Shown one piece after another: positions 29,015-37,584 of a stretch of 64,000 bases of DNA. Every line of letters begins with the position of its first letter. The stretch's first letter is position 1. This DNA comes from an uncultured Arthrobacter sp. (GTDB taxonomy: Bacteria; Actinomycetota; Actinomycetes; Actinomycetales; Micrococcaceae): the NCBI RefSeq assembly GCF_947493765.1, contig NZ_CANLSZ010000004.1:337853-401852 (forward strand). The letters are read 5' to 3'. A program made the translations under genes and the position numbers. The notes under the pieces are model-generated. The model ran no database searches and had not been told where the DNA came from. It saw only the letters and a program-made list of their open reading frames with translations.

Positions 29015-30806
29015 AGCCCTGTGCTCCTCGTGGATTGGCGGCGGCGGAGAGCACGCCGGTCCGTGGGTCCCTGACGACCGAGGAGAGGCGGCCCAGCGCC
29101 CAGTCCCCCGCCCGCGTGATCATGTGCCCGCGGGCCTCGAGCCCGGCGATGACGTCCTCGCCCAGCCGGTCCTCGACGACGGCGCCGCCGGGCTCCCAGG
29201 TACGCGGCCAGAACGACCCCGGGACGGACGTGGTGTGGAGGGCGGGGGCGTCGATGGCCTCCTGCGGCGTGTACCCGCCGACGATGGTCCGCAGCAGGTA
29301 GAGCAGCTGCCACTGGTCCTGCTGGTCACCGCCGGGTGAGCCCAGCGCGACCACGGGCTCCCCGTCCTTCAGGACGAGCGTGGGAGTGAGCGTGGTACGG
29401 GGCCGCTCTCCCGGCTGCAGGGTGGAGGGCGCCCCCTCCTCGAGCCACGTCATCTGCAGGCGTGAGCCGAGGCAGAAGCCCAGCTCCGGGATGGTCGGCG
29501 AGGACTGGAGCCACCCACCGCTGGGGGTCGCGGAGACCATGTTGCCCGCGGAATCCACGACGTCGATGTGGCACGTGTCCCCGCGCGTCTCGCCGCTCCG
29601 GGAGACCGTCGGCTCACCCACGCCGGCGAAGCTGCTGCCGTCCGCGAGCGCCGGGGGCGTGTAGTCGGTGCGCAGGGGCGGGACGAACGCCGTGCGGCCG
29701 GGGACGCTTCCCGGGCGGAACTCCAGCGAGGCCGTGTCCGCGATGAGGGCGCGCCGCTCGGCGGCGTACTCGGGAGAGAGGAGGTGCTTGAGGGGGACGT
29801 CGCCGTCCCCGTAGTAGGCCTCGCGGTCCGCGTAGGCCAGCTTCTGGGCCTCGAGGATGGTGTGCGCCCCGAGCGCCGTGGACGGATCGAGGTGGTCGTC
29901 GTCGAAACCGTCGAGGATCGCGAGGGTCTGCAGCAGCGCCGGCCCCTGGCCCCAGCCACCGGTCTTGGCGATGGTGTGGCCGCGGAACTCGAGCGTGGTT
30001 GCCTCCTCGTAGCTGGCTTCGAAGTCAGCGAAGTCCTGGACTGTCATGACCCCGGCGTGATCGAGCCCCGAGGAGTGCCGGTGCGGTGTCCTGATGAACT
30101 CCGCGGTGGCCGTCGCCACGAGGCCGGTCCGCCATTCGCGCCGTGCGGCGTCGATCCGCTCGCCGCGCGTACCACCGCCGGTCGCAGCGTCCGCGAGGGA
30201 GTCGAGGACGCGCGCGTACGCCTCGTTGCGGATGATGTCGCCCTCGCTCGGTGGGACGCCGTCGGGCATCCAGAGCGCCGCCGAGGTGGGCCAGTGCTCC
30301 GTGAACAGCTCGGCGACCGTGGCGATGGTCGCCCCCACGCGGCCGAGGACGGGGTGCCCGTCGCGGGCGTAACCACTGGCGAAGGCCAGGACGTCGCCGA
30401 GCTCCCAGGTACCGTGGTCGCGCAGCAGGAGCAGCCAGGCGTCGACGGCGGCGGGCACGGCTGCGGCGAGGGCACCGGCGCCGGGGACGAGTTCCAGGCC
30501 CTCATCGAGATAGTGCTCGCGGGTGGCTGCGGCCGGTGCCGGGCCCTGGCCCATGAGGACGATCGGCCGGCCCGGCTCCTCGGCCGTGGCGAAGACGCCG
30601 GTCATGTCGCCGCCGGGGCCGTTGAGGTGGGGTTCGACGACGTGCAGCACGAAGGCGCCGGCCACGGCGGCGTCGAACGCGTTGCCGCCCCGCTCCAGGA
30701 CGGCCTGCGCGGAGGCGGTGGCGAGCCAGTGGGTGGAGGCACTCATGCCGAAGGTGCCCTGCAGGGTGGGTCTGGTGGTGAACGGCTCGGGGGGTGTGTA
30801 GGTCAC
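28998..30806 (-). CDS. Gamma-glutamyltransferase family hydrolase, cytosolic
   Basis: A 602-residue Ntn-hydrolase of the gamma-glutamyltranspeptidase family, made as a proenzyme that cleaves itself before the nucleophile. The large subunit begins with GMSASTHWLATASAQAVLERGGNAFDAAVAG; the predicted nucleophile is Thr411 in DTCHIDVVD, and the oxyanion-hole Gly pair is in GSPGG. There is no signal peptide, so it should act inside the cell, unlike classical exported GGT. It lies within a peptide ABC operon, 4 bp after the permease stop, which suggests hydrolysis of an imported gamma-glutamyl compound. Relatives acting on other amides (for example oxamate amidohydrolase) are alternatives. GTG start. 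Confidence 0.88.
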   Translation of the reverse strand: MTYTPPEPFTTRPTLQGTFGMSASTHWLATASAQAVLERGGNAFDAAVAGAFVLHVVEPHLNGPGGDMTGVFATAEEPGRPIVLMGQGPAPAAATREHYLDEGLELVPGAGALAAAVPAAVDAWLLLLRDHGTWELGDVLAFASGYARDGHPVLGRVGATIATVAELFTEHWPTSAALWMPDGVPPSEGDIIRNEAYARVLDSLADAATGGGTRGERIDAARREWRTGLVATATAEFIRTPHRHSSGLDHAGVMTVQDFADFEASYEEATTLEFRGHTIAKTGGWGQGPALLQTLAILDGFDDDHLDPSTALGAHTILEAQKLAYADREAYYGDGDVPLKHLLSPEYAAERRALIADTASLEFRPGSVPGRTAFVPPLRTDYTPPALADGSSFAGVGEPTVSRSGETRGDTCHIDVVDSAGNMVSATPSGGWLQSSPTIPELGFCLGSRLQMTWLEEGAPSTLQPGERPRTTLTPTLVLKDGEPVVALGSPGGDQQDQWQLLYLLRTIVGGYTPQEAIDAPALHTTSVPGSFWPRTWEPGGAVVEDRLGEDVIAGLEARGHMITRAGDWALGRLSSVVRDPRTGVLSAAANPRGAQGYAAGR

Positions 30807-30810
30807 GGGG

Positions 30811-31701
30811 TCACTTTCGGGTGGTGTCGGTCGGGTCGAAGGCGTCACGCAGGGCGTCCCCGAAGAGATTGAAGGCCAGGCAGATCGCGGCGATCGCCAG
30901 ACCCGGGAAGATCGCGGCACTGGGTGCCCGGAAGATGTATTGCTGGGCATCGGACAGCATGATGCCCAGGCTCGGTGTGGGCGGCTGGATCCCGAGTCCG
31001 AGGAACGACAGCAGGGCCTCACCGATGACCGCCACGGGCATGATGACCGTGGCCTGCACGATGATGGCCGAGGTCGCGTTCGGGAGCACGTGGCGGAGCA
31101 TGATCCAGGCGGGTGAGGCGTCCATGGTACGGGCGCCGAGCACGAAGTCGCTCTCCTTGATCCGTAGCGTCTCGCCGCGGACCACGCGGATCATCGTCGG
31201 GATCTGCGCGATCCCCAGCGCGATCGCGGCGTTGTTCAGGCTCGGTCCGCTGATCGCCGCCAGGCCCACCGCGATGATCAGGAACGGGAAGGCCAGGGTC
31301 ACATCGGTGAGCCGGGAGATCACGGCGTCGAACCCGCGGGAGTAGCCGGCCAGCAGACCGAGCGGGGTGCCGATGACCACGGCCAGGAGCACCGAGAGCA
31401 CTCCCACCTGCAGCGAGGTCTGGATGCCGAACAGCAGCCGCGAGAGGACATCGCGCCCCAGATCGTCCGTACCGAGCGGGAAGCCCTCGGTCAGGGGCCG
31501 CTGGAACGGGGTGTCGAAGTGCACCTCGGTGGGCGGGTAGGGCGCGAGGATCGGGGCCAGGAGTGCGGCCAGCACGACGACGAGGAGCATGATGCCGCCG
31601 GCGATGCCCAGGGGATTGTGCCGGAGGGAGGACAGGATGCGGCCGCGGCCGGAGCCGAGGCCGGCGCCGCCCTCCACGGGGGTCAGTGTCTCGACGGCCA
31701 T
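30811..31701 (-). CDS. Peptide ABC transporter permease, DppC type
   Basis: A 296-residue permease with an N-terminal span (NPLGIAGGIMLLVVVLAALLAP), the OppC/DppC marker HFDTPFQRP to PLGTDDLGRDVLSRLLFG, five further spans and the EAA coupling loop (EALLSFLGLGIQPPTPSLG, with GARTMDASPAWIMLRHVLPN). Pairs with the DppB-type permease to form the channel. Its ATG overlaps the DppB stop (TGATG), so the two are translationally coupled. Confidence 0.92.
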   Translation of the reverse strand: MAVETLTPVEGGAGLGSGRGRILSSLRHNPLGIAGGIMLLVVVLAALLAPILAPYPPTEVHFDTPFQRPLTEGFPLGTDDLGRDVLSRLLFGIQTSLQVGVLSVLLAVVIGTPLGLLAGYSRGFDAVISRLTDVTLAFPFLIIAVGLAAISGPSLNNAAIALGIAQIPTMIRVVRGETLRIKESDFVLGARTMDASPAWIMLRHVLPNATSAIIVQATVIMPVAVIGEALLSFLGLGIQPPTPSLGIMLSDAQQYIFRAPSAAIFPGLAIAAICLAFNLFGDALRDAFDPTDTTRK

Positions 31702-32654
31702 CAGGCAGCTCCTCCGACGCGGATCTTGGGGTTGATCACCGAGTACAGGATGTCCACGGCGAGATTGATCAGGATGTAGCTGACGGTGATGATCAGCACC
31801 ACGGCCTGGATGACCGGGTAGTCACGCGTGAAGACGGCGTCGAGCGTGAGCTTGCCGAACCCGGGCAGGGCGAAGATCCGCTCCGTGACCACGGCCCCGG
31901 AGATGAGCCCGCCGAGCTGCAGGCCGACGATCGTCACGACGACGATCAGCGAGTTCCGCAGACCGTAGCGCACGAGGACGCGGCCCCGGCCGAGGCCCTT
32001 CGCCCGCGCGGTCCGGACGTAGTCGGTGGTCATGGTCTCGATCATGGAGGCCCGGGTCTGCCGCATGATCACCGCGGCCAGGCCCGTGCCCAGGATCAGG
32101 GCCGGCAGGGTCAGGTAGTAGAGACCGCGGAGCGGGTCCGAGAGCACGTCCACGTAGCCCGACGCCGGGAACCACCCCAGCGTCACGGCGAGGTAGAGGA
32201 TCGCGAGGATGCCGAGCCAGAAGTTCGGTACGGACAGGCCGATCAGGGCCATGGCGTTGGCCACCCACTCGGGCCAGCGTCCCCGGAAGCGTTCGGCGAC
32301 GACGCCCAGCAGGATCCCGACGACGATGGCTACGACGATCGCGTAGGCCGAGAGCCAGAGGGTCACCGGCAGGGTGGTGGCGACGAGCTCCGTGACGGGC
32401 GTGCCGGTCCGCGTCGATTCGCCGAAGTCCCCCTGGAACATGTTGCGGACGAAGGCGACGTACTGCGTGAGGAGCGGCTGGTCGAGGCCGAGATCGGCGC
32501 GGACGGCGGCCAGCTGCTCCGGGCTCGCCTCCTCCCCCGCCATCGCCAGCGCCGGATCGCCGGGGAGCTGACGCACCCCGATGAAGACCACGAGGGAGGC
32601 GAGGACCAGGGTGAGCACCGACTGCCAGAGCCGGGTGAGGACGTAGCGCCCCAT
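31701..32654 (-). CDS. Peptide ABC transporter permease, DppB type
   Basis: A 317-residue permease with six spans; N-terminal MGRYVLTRLWQSVLTLVLAS and RQLPGDPA are typical of the DppB group, and DYVRTARAKGLGRGRVLVRYGLRN is the EAA coupling loop that touches the ATPase. The ATG at 32654 lies one base after the stop of the binding-protein gene, whose last codons contain the AAGGAGAA ribosome-binding site. Cotranscribed with the rest of the operon. Confidence 0.93.
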   Translation of the reverse strand: MGRYVLTRLWQSVLTLVLASLVVFIGVRQLPGDPALAMAGEEASPEQLAAVRADLGLDQPLLTQYVAFVRNMFQGDFGESTRTGTPVTELVATTLPVTLWLSAYAIVVAIVVGILLGVVAERFRGRWPEWVANAMALIGLSVPNFWLGILAILYLAVTLGWFPASGYVDVLSDPLRGLYYLTLPALILGTGLAAVIMRQTRASMIETMTTDYVRTARAKGLGRGRVLVRYGLRNSLIVVVTIVGLQLGGLISGAVVTERIFALPGFGKLTLDAVFTRDYPVIQAVVLIITVSYILINLAVDILYSVINPKIRVGGAA

Positions 32655-32655
32655 G

Positions 32656-34323
32656 TCAGTTCTCCTTCTCGACGAAGGCCGCACTGCTGAGGTGCACCAC
32701 GCCGTCCGTGAAGGTCTCCACACCGGTGACGTCGGTGCTGTAGGCCGTCAGATTGCGTTGCCGGTAGAGGTAGATGATCGGATTGTCCTCCTGGAGGAGG
32801 GCGACGGCCTCACCGTAGAGCTTTGCGCGCTCGTCGACGTCGTTGCTCCGTGCCGCGCCGGCGAGGAGCTCGTCCATGGCGGGACTGCTGTAGCCCGAGT
32901 AGTTGTTGCCCCCGCCGGTCGAGAGGAAGTTGGACATGTTGCCGTGCGGGTCCACGCGTCCCGACCAGCCGAGCTGCAGCGCCTCGAAATCGCCGCGGGA
33001 CTGCACATCGAGCAGCGTGGAGTACTCCACGGGCACCACGTTCAGCTCGAAGCCGCCGTCGCTCACCGCCGCCTGGAGCGCCTGGGCGTAGCGCAGGGTG
33101 TCCGGGGTGTTCGTGACCTGCATCTCGATGGCGTAGGGCACCTCCACCCCGGCGTCCTCGAGCAGCTGCCTCGCGCCCTCTGGGTCGTAGGGCGGACACG
33201 CCGCGCTGACCTCGGTCGCGAAGGGGCTCGTCGGGGAGATGGGCGAGCACGCGGGCTCGAACCAGCTGTTGAACACCGTGTTCACGAGCGCCTCGCGGTC
33301 CACCGACATGGACAGGGCCATCCTGACGGCCCTGTCCTGCGCGAGGGGGGTGTCGATGGTGCCCGGAGGCTCTCCCGCACCCTCGGTGTTGCCGACGTTC
33401 ACCGTGAGCGCCTGGTAGCCCAGGGATCCCACCTGGAGCACACCGACGCCGTCCTCCTTCAGGAGCGCATCCACGTCCTGCGGGGAGATGGTGTCGGCGA
33501 CCTGCACGTCGCCCGAGCGCAGGTTCGCGGCCCTGATGTTGGCGTCCGTGATGATCCGGTAGGTGATGGTGTCGAGGTGGACGCTCTCGCGGTCGTAGTA
33601 GAGGGGGTCCCGCTCCACCGAGATGGAGGTCTGCGGCACCCGGTCGACGAATTTGAACGGGCCCACGCAGACCGGGCTCTCGCCGAAGTCCGCGCCCTTC
33701 TCCTCGATGGCCTGCGGCGAGAGCATCATGCCCGCCCGATCGGCCAGCGCCGCGGTGAGCGGGGCGAACGGCTTCTCGTAGGTGATCTCGACCGCGTCGG
33801 AACCGACGGCCCGGATGTCGCTGATCGGCCCCAGCTCGCCCTTGCGCGTTGAGCCCTCGAAGGTCAGATGCCTCTCGAGGGTCGCACGGACGGCCTCGGC
33901 GTCGAACGGCACACCGTCGGCGAACGTGGCATCGGTGCGCAGGGGGACGGTGACGGTCAGGCCGTCCTCCGAGACCTCCGGCAGCGCCGTCGCCAGCTGC
34001 GGGACGATCTCGCCGGCCGCATCGATGTCGTACAGCTTCTGGCACATGGTCTGCATGACGTAGCGCGTGTAGAGGGAGGACGACGTCGTCGGATCGAGCC
34101 GGTCCGGCTCGGCGGAGAGGGCCATGACGAGGTCCCCGCCCTCCTGGATCGCCTGCGTCCCGGCCTGGGCGGAGGTCACGTCCTCACGGTCCTCCGTGGC
34201 GGGCAACGGCTGGATCGGCTGGCACGCGCTGACGGTGACGACGACGGCGGCGGCCGCCGCGAGTAGTCCGGCAGCTCTGCCGGGAGTCCTGCGGTGGGCT
34301 GTGATGCGGGTGGGATACTGCAT
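32656..34323 (-). CDS. Peptide-binding lipoprotein of the ABC operon
   Basis: A 555-residue SBP family 5 protein (DppA/OppA type) and first gene of the operon. A signal peptide with Arg-rich front and lipobox VSAC (Cys about residue 33) anchors it outside the membrane. The mature part has the family segments LVMALSAEPDRLDPTTSSSLYTRYV, DGVPFDAEAVRATLER and ANLRSGDVQVADTI. The ATG at 34323 has GAGGAA upstream. It should bind the extracellular substrate and deliver it to the permeases; the GGT gene downstream suggests a gamma-glutamyl peptide such as glutathione, which is inference. Confidence 0.92.
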   Translation of the reverse strand: MQYPTRITAHRRTPGRAAGLLAAAAAVVVTVSACQPIQPLPATEDREDVTSAQAGTQAIQEGGDLVMALSAEPDRLDPTTSSSLYTRYVMQTMCQKLYDIDAAGEIVPQLATALPEVSEDGLTVTVPLRTDATFADGVPFDAEAVRATLERHLTFEGSTRKGELGPISDIRAVGSDAVEITYEKPFAPLTAALADRAGMMLSPQAIEEKGADFGESPVCVGPFKFVDRVPQTSISVERDPLYYDRESVHLDTITYRIITDANIRAANLRSGDVQVADTISPQDVDALLKEDGVGVLQVGSLGYQALTVNVGNTEGAGEPPGTIDTPLAQDRAVRMALSMSVDREALVNTVFNSWFEPACSPISPTSPFATEVSAACPPYDPEGARQLLEDAGVEVPYAIEMQVTNTPDTLRYAQALQAAVSDGGFELNVVPVEYSTLLDVQSRGDFEALQLGWSGRVDPHGNMSNFLSTGGGNNYSGYSSPAMDELLAGAARSNDVDERAKLYGEAVALLQEDNPIIYLYRQRNLTAYSTDVTGVETFTDGVVHLSSAAFVEKEN

Positions 34324-34372
34324 GGGTTCCTCACGAACGGGCGGGTGGGAACTGCTTCGGTCATGCTCTCCT

Positions 34373-34388
34373 CGATTGAATACAATCG
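34373..34388. promoter_or_regulatory. GntR operator-like site 1
   Basis: CGATTGAATACAATCG is a palindrome with 14 of 16 positions symmetric. It lies just downstream of the predicted transcription start of the peptide operon. Its core on the minus strand, TTGTATTCAA, resembles site 2 and the general FadR-type pattern. Confidence 0.6.
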
Positions 34389-34396
34389 CAGAACCG

Positions 34397-34425
34397 ACTG
34401 TAGGCTTCGTATACAAACAGATCAA
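34397..34425 (-). promoter_or_regulatory. Promoter of the peptide ABC-GGT operon
   Basis: On the minus strand TTGATC (34420-34425) and TACAGT (34397-34402) are separated by exactly 17 bp. Each matches the consensus hexamer at four of six positions. The leader to the ATG at 34323 is about 67 bases. Confidence 0.6.
34406..34417. promoter_or_regulatory. GntR operator-like site 2
   Basis: TTCGTATACAAA (minus strand TTTGTATACGAA) has a perfect GTATAC centre and lies in the spacer between -35 and -10. Its centre is 31 bp from that of site 1, close to three helical turns, so both would face the same side of the DNA. Confidence 0.6.
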
Positions 34426-34448
34426 GCTTTTTTGTGAAGGACATCACT

Positions 34449-35171
34449 GTGCGGAAGTATCGAGTGCCGACGGAGCGCCTCCAACTCTGGCTCATGCTCG
34501 CCCTGACCTTCTCGACCGGCGTGATCGACGCGGTGGGCTATCTGGGCCTGGACCGCGTCTTCACGGGCAACATGACGGGCAATGTGGTGCTCCTCGGCAT
34601 GGCCTTCGCGGGCGGTGCCGATCTGCCGATCCTCCGGCCCGCCCTGGCGCTCGTGTTCTTCATGGTGGGCGCGGCACTGGCCGGGCGCGTCCTGCGCAAG
34701 GGTCCGGAGGGCTGGTCCGCCCACACCTCCCGCTCCCTCCTCACGGTGACGCTCGGGCTGGCTGCGGTCGCGGTGTACACCGCTCTCGTGGACGTCCACG
34801 CCGAGGAACTCCTGGGCAGCATCACGACGTCGGGGCTCGCGACGATGATGGGCGTCCAGGCCGCGACCGCGAAGCGCCTGAAGGTCGCCGAGATCACCAC
34901 CGTCGTCGTCACGTCGACCATCACGGGTCTCGCCGCCGACTCACGGCTGGCGGGGGGCAGGAGTCCGTTCTGGGTCCGGCGGTTCTCGGCGATCGCCCTG
35001 ATCCTGGCGGGCGCCGTGGTGGGAGCGCTGACGCTGAGGGTGGACCTCTGGCTGGGCATCGCCGTCTCCGCGCTGCTCTCCGCCGTCGTCACCGTGCTGG
35101 GACACGTACGGTACCGGCAGGACCGCACCGTGACCGCCTCAGAGAACGTGAAGAAATCCGCACTACGGTAG
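34449..35171 (+). CDS. DUF1275 (YoaK-like) membrane protein
   Basis: A 240-residue membrane protein with six spans. The family mark at the front is clear: LTFSTGVIDAVGYLGLDRVFTGNMTGNVVLLGMAF; the centre carries GLATMMGVQAATAKRLKVAEITTVVVTSTITGL. Function in the family is unknown. The GTG at 34449 is chosen for a GAAGGA site at normal distance; an in-frame GTG at 34434 is the alternative. It diverges from the peptide operon across the two operator-like sites, so the GntR protein may affect it too. The CPBP gene follows 5 bp after its stop. Confidence 0.85.
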   Translation: MRKYRVPTERLQLWLMLALTFSTGVIDAVGYLGLDRVFTGNMTGNVVLLGMAFAGGADLPILRPALALVFFMVGAALAGRVLRKGPEGWSAHTSRSLLTVTLGLAAVAVYTALVDVHAEELLGSITTSGLATMMGVQAATAKRLKVAEITTVVVTSTITGLAADSRLAGGRSPFWVRRFSAIALILAGAVVGALTLRVDLWLGIAVSALLSAVVTVLGHVRYRQDRTVTASENVKKSALR

Positions 35172-35176
35172 GAGGC

Positions 35177-36664
35177 ATGGAACAGGTCGATCAGCCGTAC
35201 GAGTACCACCGACTGGCGCTCTCATGGCCGCAGCACCGCTGGTGGAAGCCGCTCGTCACCGCCCTGCTGGGTACGGCGATCTACGTGGTCTTCACCATCG
35301 CGCTCCTCGTCGTCGCCGTGATCGTCCTCTTCGCGACCTCGGCGGACCTCGACCGGTACCTGGACGCCGCCGCTGTCATCGATCTGAGCGATCCGGCGAT
35401 CTTCGCCTTCACCCTCGTGTCCCTGATCCTCATGATCCCGGCTCTCGTCCTGGCCGTGCTGATCATGGGACCGAAGCCCATCGGTCTGCTCTCGTCCGTG
35501 GCAGGCCGGATCCGCTGGCGCTGGTTGCTGGTCTGCGGTCTGGCCGCCCTGGGCGTCTTCGCCGCGAGTCTCGTGGTGTCCTTGGTGATCGGCTTTTTCT
35601 TCCCGGAGGAGTCCGCTGCCGTGCCCGTGCCGCAGGACGGCTCGCTGCTGGTGTTCATGCTCGCACTGTCGATCCTCGCGGTGCCCTTCCAGGCCGCCGC
35701 GGAGGAGTACGTGTTCCGCGGGTTCCTGATGCAGGCGATCGGCAGCTGGCTGCGCCACCCTGCCTTCGCGATCCTGCTGCCCGTCCCGCTCTTCGTCCTC
35801 GGGCACGGCTACGACCCCCTGGGCCAGACCGATGTGGCGATCTTCGCCGTCTTCGCGGGCTGGATCACCTGGCGGACCGGCGGTCTGGAAGCCGCGATCG
35901 CGGTCCACACGGTCAACAACATGACCATCTTCGTCCTCGGCGCCCTCGGCCTCGTCGACGTCAACTCCTCGGAGGGCTCCATGGGCGGGCTCGTGGTCTC
36001 CGTGGTCACCACGATCGTGATCGCCGTGGTGATCCTCCGTCTGGCGGAGCGCCGCGGGATCTCGCGGACGCGGTCGGTTCCTCCGCCCGCTGCGATCCGC
36101 CCGATCGCCCAGCCCGCCTGGGCGGGGCCTCCCCACGGCAGGAACGATCGCTCCGGCGGGCAGCCCCTGGCGCCTGTCGGGCTTACGGCGCCTGCCGGGC
36201 CGTCGATGCCTGGTGCCTCCTGGGACCCCGAGCAGTACGATCCGGCGCAGTACGCTGCCGCGCACCGTGATGCAGTGCACCGTGATGCAGCGCACCGCGA
36301 GCCTGCGCCCCACGACCCCGCGCGGTGGCCGACCGCCGACCAGCAATCCGCAGCCGCGCAGCAGCCCGAGCCCGCACAGCGGCCGACGTCGTCCGCTACT
36401 CCGGAAAGCCGGCCGGACCGCAGCGAGGACGCCGTGAGTGGAGTGACGACCGCCGCGGTGCCCCCTGCCTCGGCGCCGACCCCGGTCACCCCTCCGGAGA
36501 TGCGGTGTGCGGACCCGGCGCAGGAGTCGCAGGCCGGGGGCCATCCCTCCGGCCCGGCGCATCCGCCCGGTCCGGGCTACCCTTCCGGCACCCCCTACCC
36601 CGGCGGGCCGGGATACCCGGGCGCAGGGAAGGACGGCTCGGAGGCAGGGCCTCCGGCACCATGA
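35177..36664 (+). CDS. CPBP-family intramembrane protease with long disordered tail
   Basis: A 495-residue protein whose first 295 residues form a CPBP/Abi glutamic protease with about eight spans. All active-site motifs are present: EEYVFRG (Glu176, Glu177, Arg181), FVLGH (His210) and HTVNN (His244, Asn248). The remaining 200 residues are Pro/Ala/Gln/His-rich and appear disordered, with tandem His-Arg-Asp-Ala repeats around 36263-36300 and a YPGGPGYPG ending. Such a tail is not part of the family. The ATG at 35177 follows GGAGG at ideal spacing and is probably coupled to the DUF1275 gene. Substrate unknown. Confidence 0.85.
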   Translation: MEQVDQPYEYHRLALSWPQHRWWKPLVTALLGTAIYVVFTIALLVVAVIVLFATSADLDRYLDAAAVIDLSDPAIFAFTLVSLILMIPALVLAVLIMGPKPIGLLSSVAGRIRWRWLLVCGLAALGVFAASLVVSLVIGFFFPEESAAVPVPQDGSLLVFMLALSILAVPFQAAAEEYVFRGFLMQAIGSWLRHPAFAILLPVPLFVLGHGYDPLGQTDVAIFAVFAGWITWRTGGLEAAIAVHTVNNMTIFVLGALGLVDVNSSEGSMGGLVVSVVTTIVIAVVILRLAERRGISRTRSVPPPAAIRPIAQPAWAGPPHGRNDRSGGQPLAPVGLTAPAGPSMPGASWDPEQYDPAQYAAAHRDAVHRDAAHREPAPHDPARWPTADQQSAAAQQPEPAQRPTSSATPESRPDRSEDAVSGVTTAAVPPASAPTPVTPPEMRCADPAQESQAGGHPSGPAHPPGPGYPSGTPYPGGPGYPGAGKDGSEAGPPAP

Positions 36665-36686
36665 TGCCGGCGGACCGCTTGGCTGC

Positions 36687-37355
36687 TCAGCCCTCGACCC
36701 GTAGACCCATGCTCTCGGCCAAATAGGGCGCCAGCAGCTGCAGCTGGTAGTCGTCCACGGTCGCACCACGCAGACCATCGAGCCCGTTGATGGTGCGGAA
36801 GCTGCTCGTACGCAGATCCACCTCCTTCAGCTGCGCACCGTCGAGAGTCAGCGTCCCGAGGGTGCAGTCCTGCAGGGCCACGCGCGTGGCTCGCGCACCG
36901 GAGAGATCCAGCTCCCCGATGATGCAGCCGCTGATGAGCACATCGGTCAGCCGGGAGCTGCGGAGATTGACGTAGTCGAGTTTGCCGCCGTCGAGGTGGA
37001 CACCGTCGAACCGGCTGTCGTAGAGCTCGGCCGAACCCCAGCGCGTGCTGCGCAGGGAGGTCTCGCGCCAGCTGCTGCGCGCTGCGCGGAAGACCGGGGC
37101 GAACAGATCCTCGATGGCGCACTCGATGAAGCGAGCGCCGCGCAGCTCGGTGTCGTCGAGGGACACTCCGTCGAGGATGCACTCCTGCAGCGTGATTCCG
37201 GCCAGATCCCTGCGGTCGAGGGCGAGCCGCTCGTAATGCTCCCCTTCGCGGTGGTCGCCGTCCAGCAGGCGGGGCTCCGCGACCACGGTCATTCCCTGGG
37301 GCGGTCGCAGGGACAGGTGTGGCGCCTGGGTGGCGCCGCGTGGTCGCGGGGGCAT
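36687..37355 (-). CDS. Pentapeptide-repeat protein
   Basis: A 222-residue protein built of consecutive A(D/N)LxX-type pentapeptides (for example LRGARFIEC, LDYVNLRSSRL, LDLSGARATRV, LTLDGAQLKEVDLRTSSF), which fold as a right-handed square helix. The N-terminal 40 residues are basic and Pro-rich. Some such proteins mimic DNA and protect gyrase (MfpA/Qnr), but nothing here shows that activity. The ATG at 37355 is taken over an upstream one at 37412. Converges with the CPBP gene; 22 bp separate them. Confidence 0.82.
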   Translation of the reverse strand: MPPRPRGATQAPHLSLRPPQGMTVVAEPRLLDGDHREGEHYERLALDRRDLAGITLQECILDGVSLDDTELRGARFIECAIEDLFAPVFRAARSSWRETSLRSTRWGSAELYDSRFDGVHLDGGKLDYVNLRSSRLTDVLISGCIIGELDLSGARATRVALQDCTLGTLTLDGAQLKEVDLRTSSFRTINGLDGLRGATVDDYQLQLLAPYLAESMGLRVEG

Positions 37356-37584
37356 CTTTTCGCTCCGATCATCGGGATGCTGCTCTCGGCGTCGCAGCGG
37401 CGCCTCCATCAAACCACTCGACGACGTCGGGGGGGCCGCGTCGGCGCCGGGAGGGCGTCTGCCGTTGATCGTGACGGTCTTTCACCCCAGCCCCCGCAGA
37501 CCTACAGTGGGTGGACCCGACCCGGAAACCGCAGCCGGGGCCACAGCCGGACATCAGCGGGACCAGCACGAGAACGGAGCGGTC

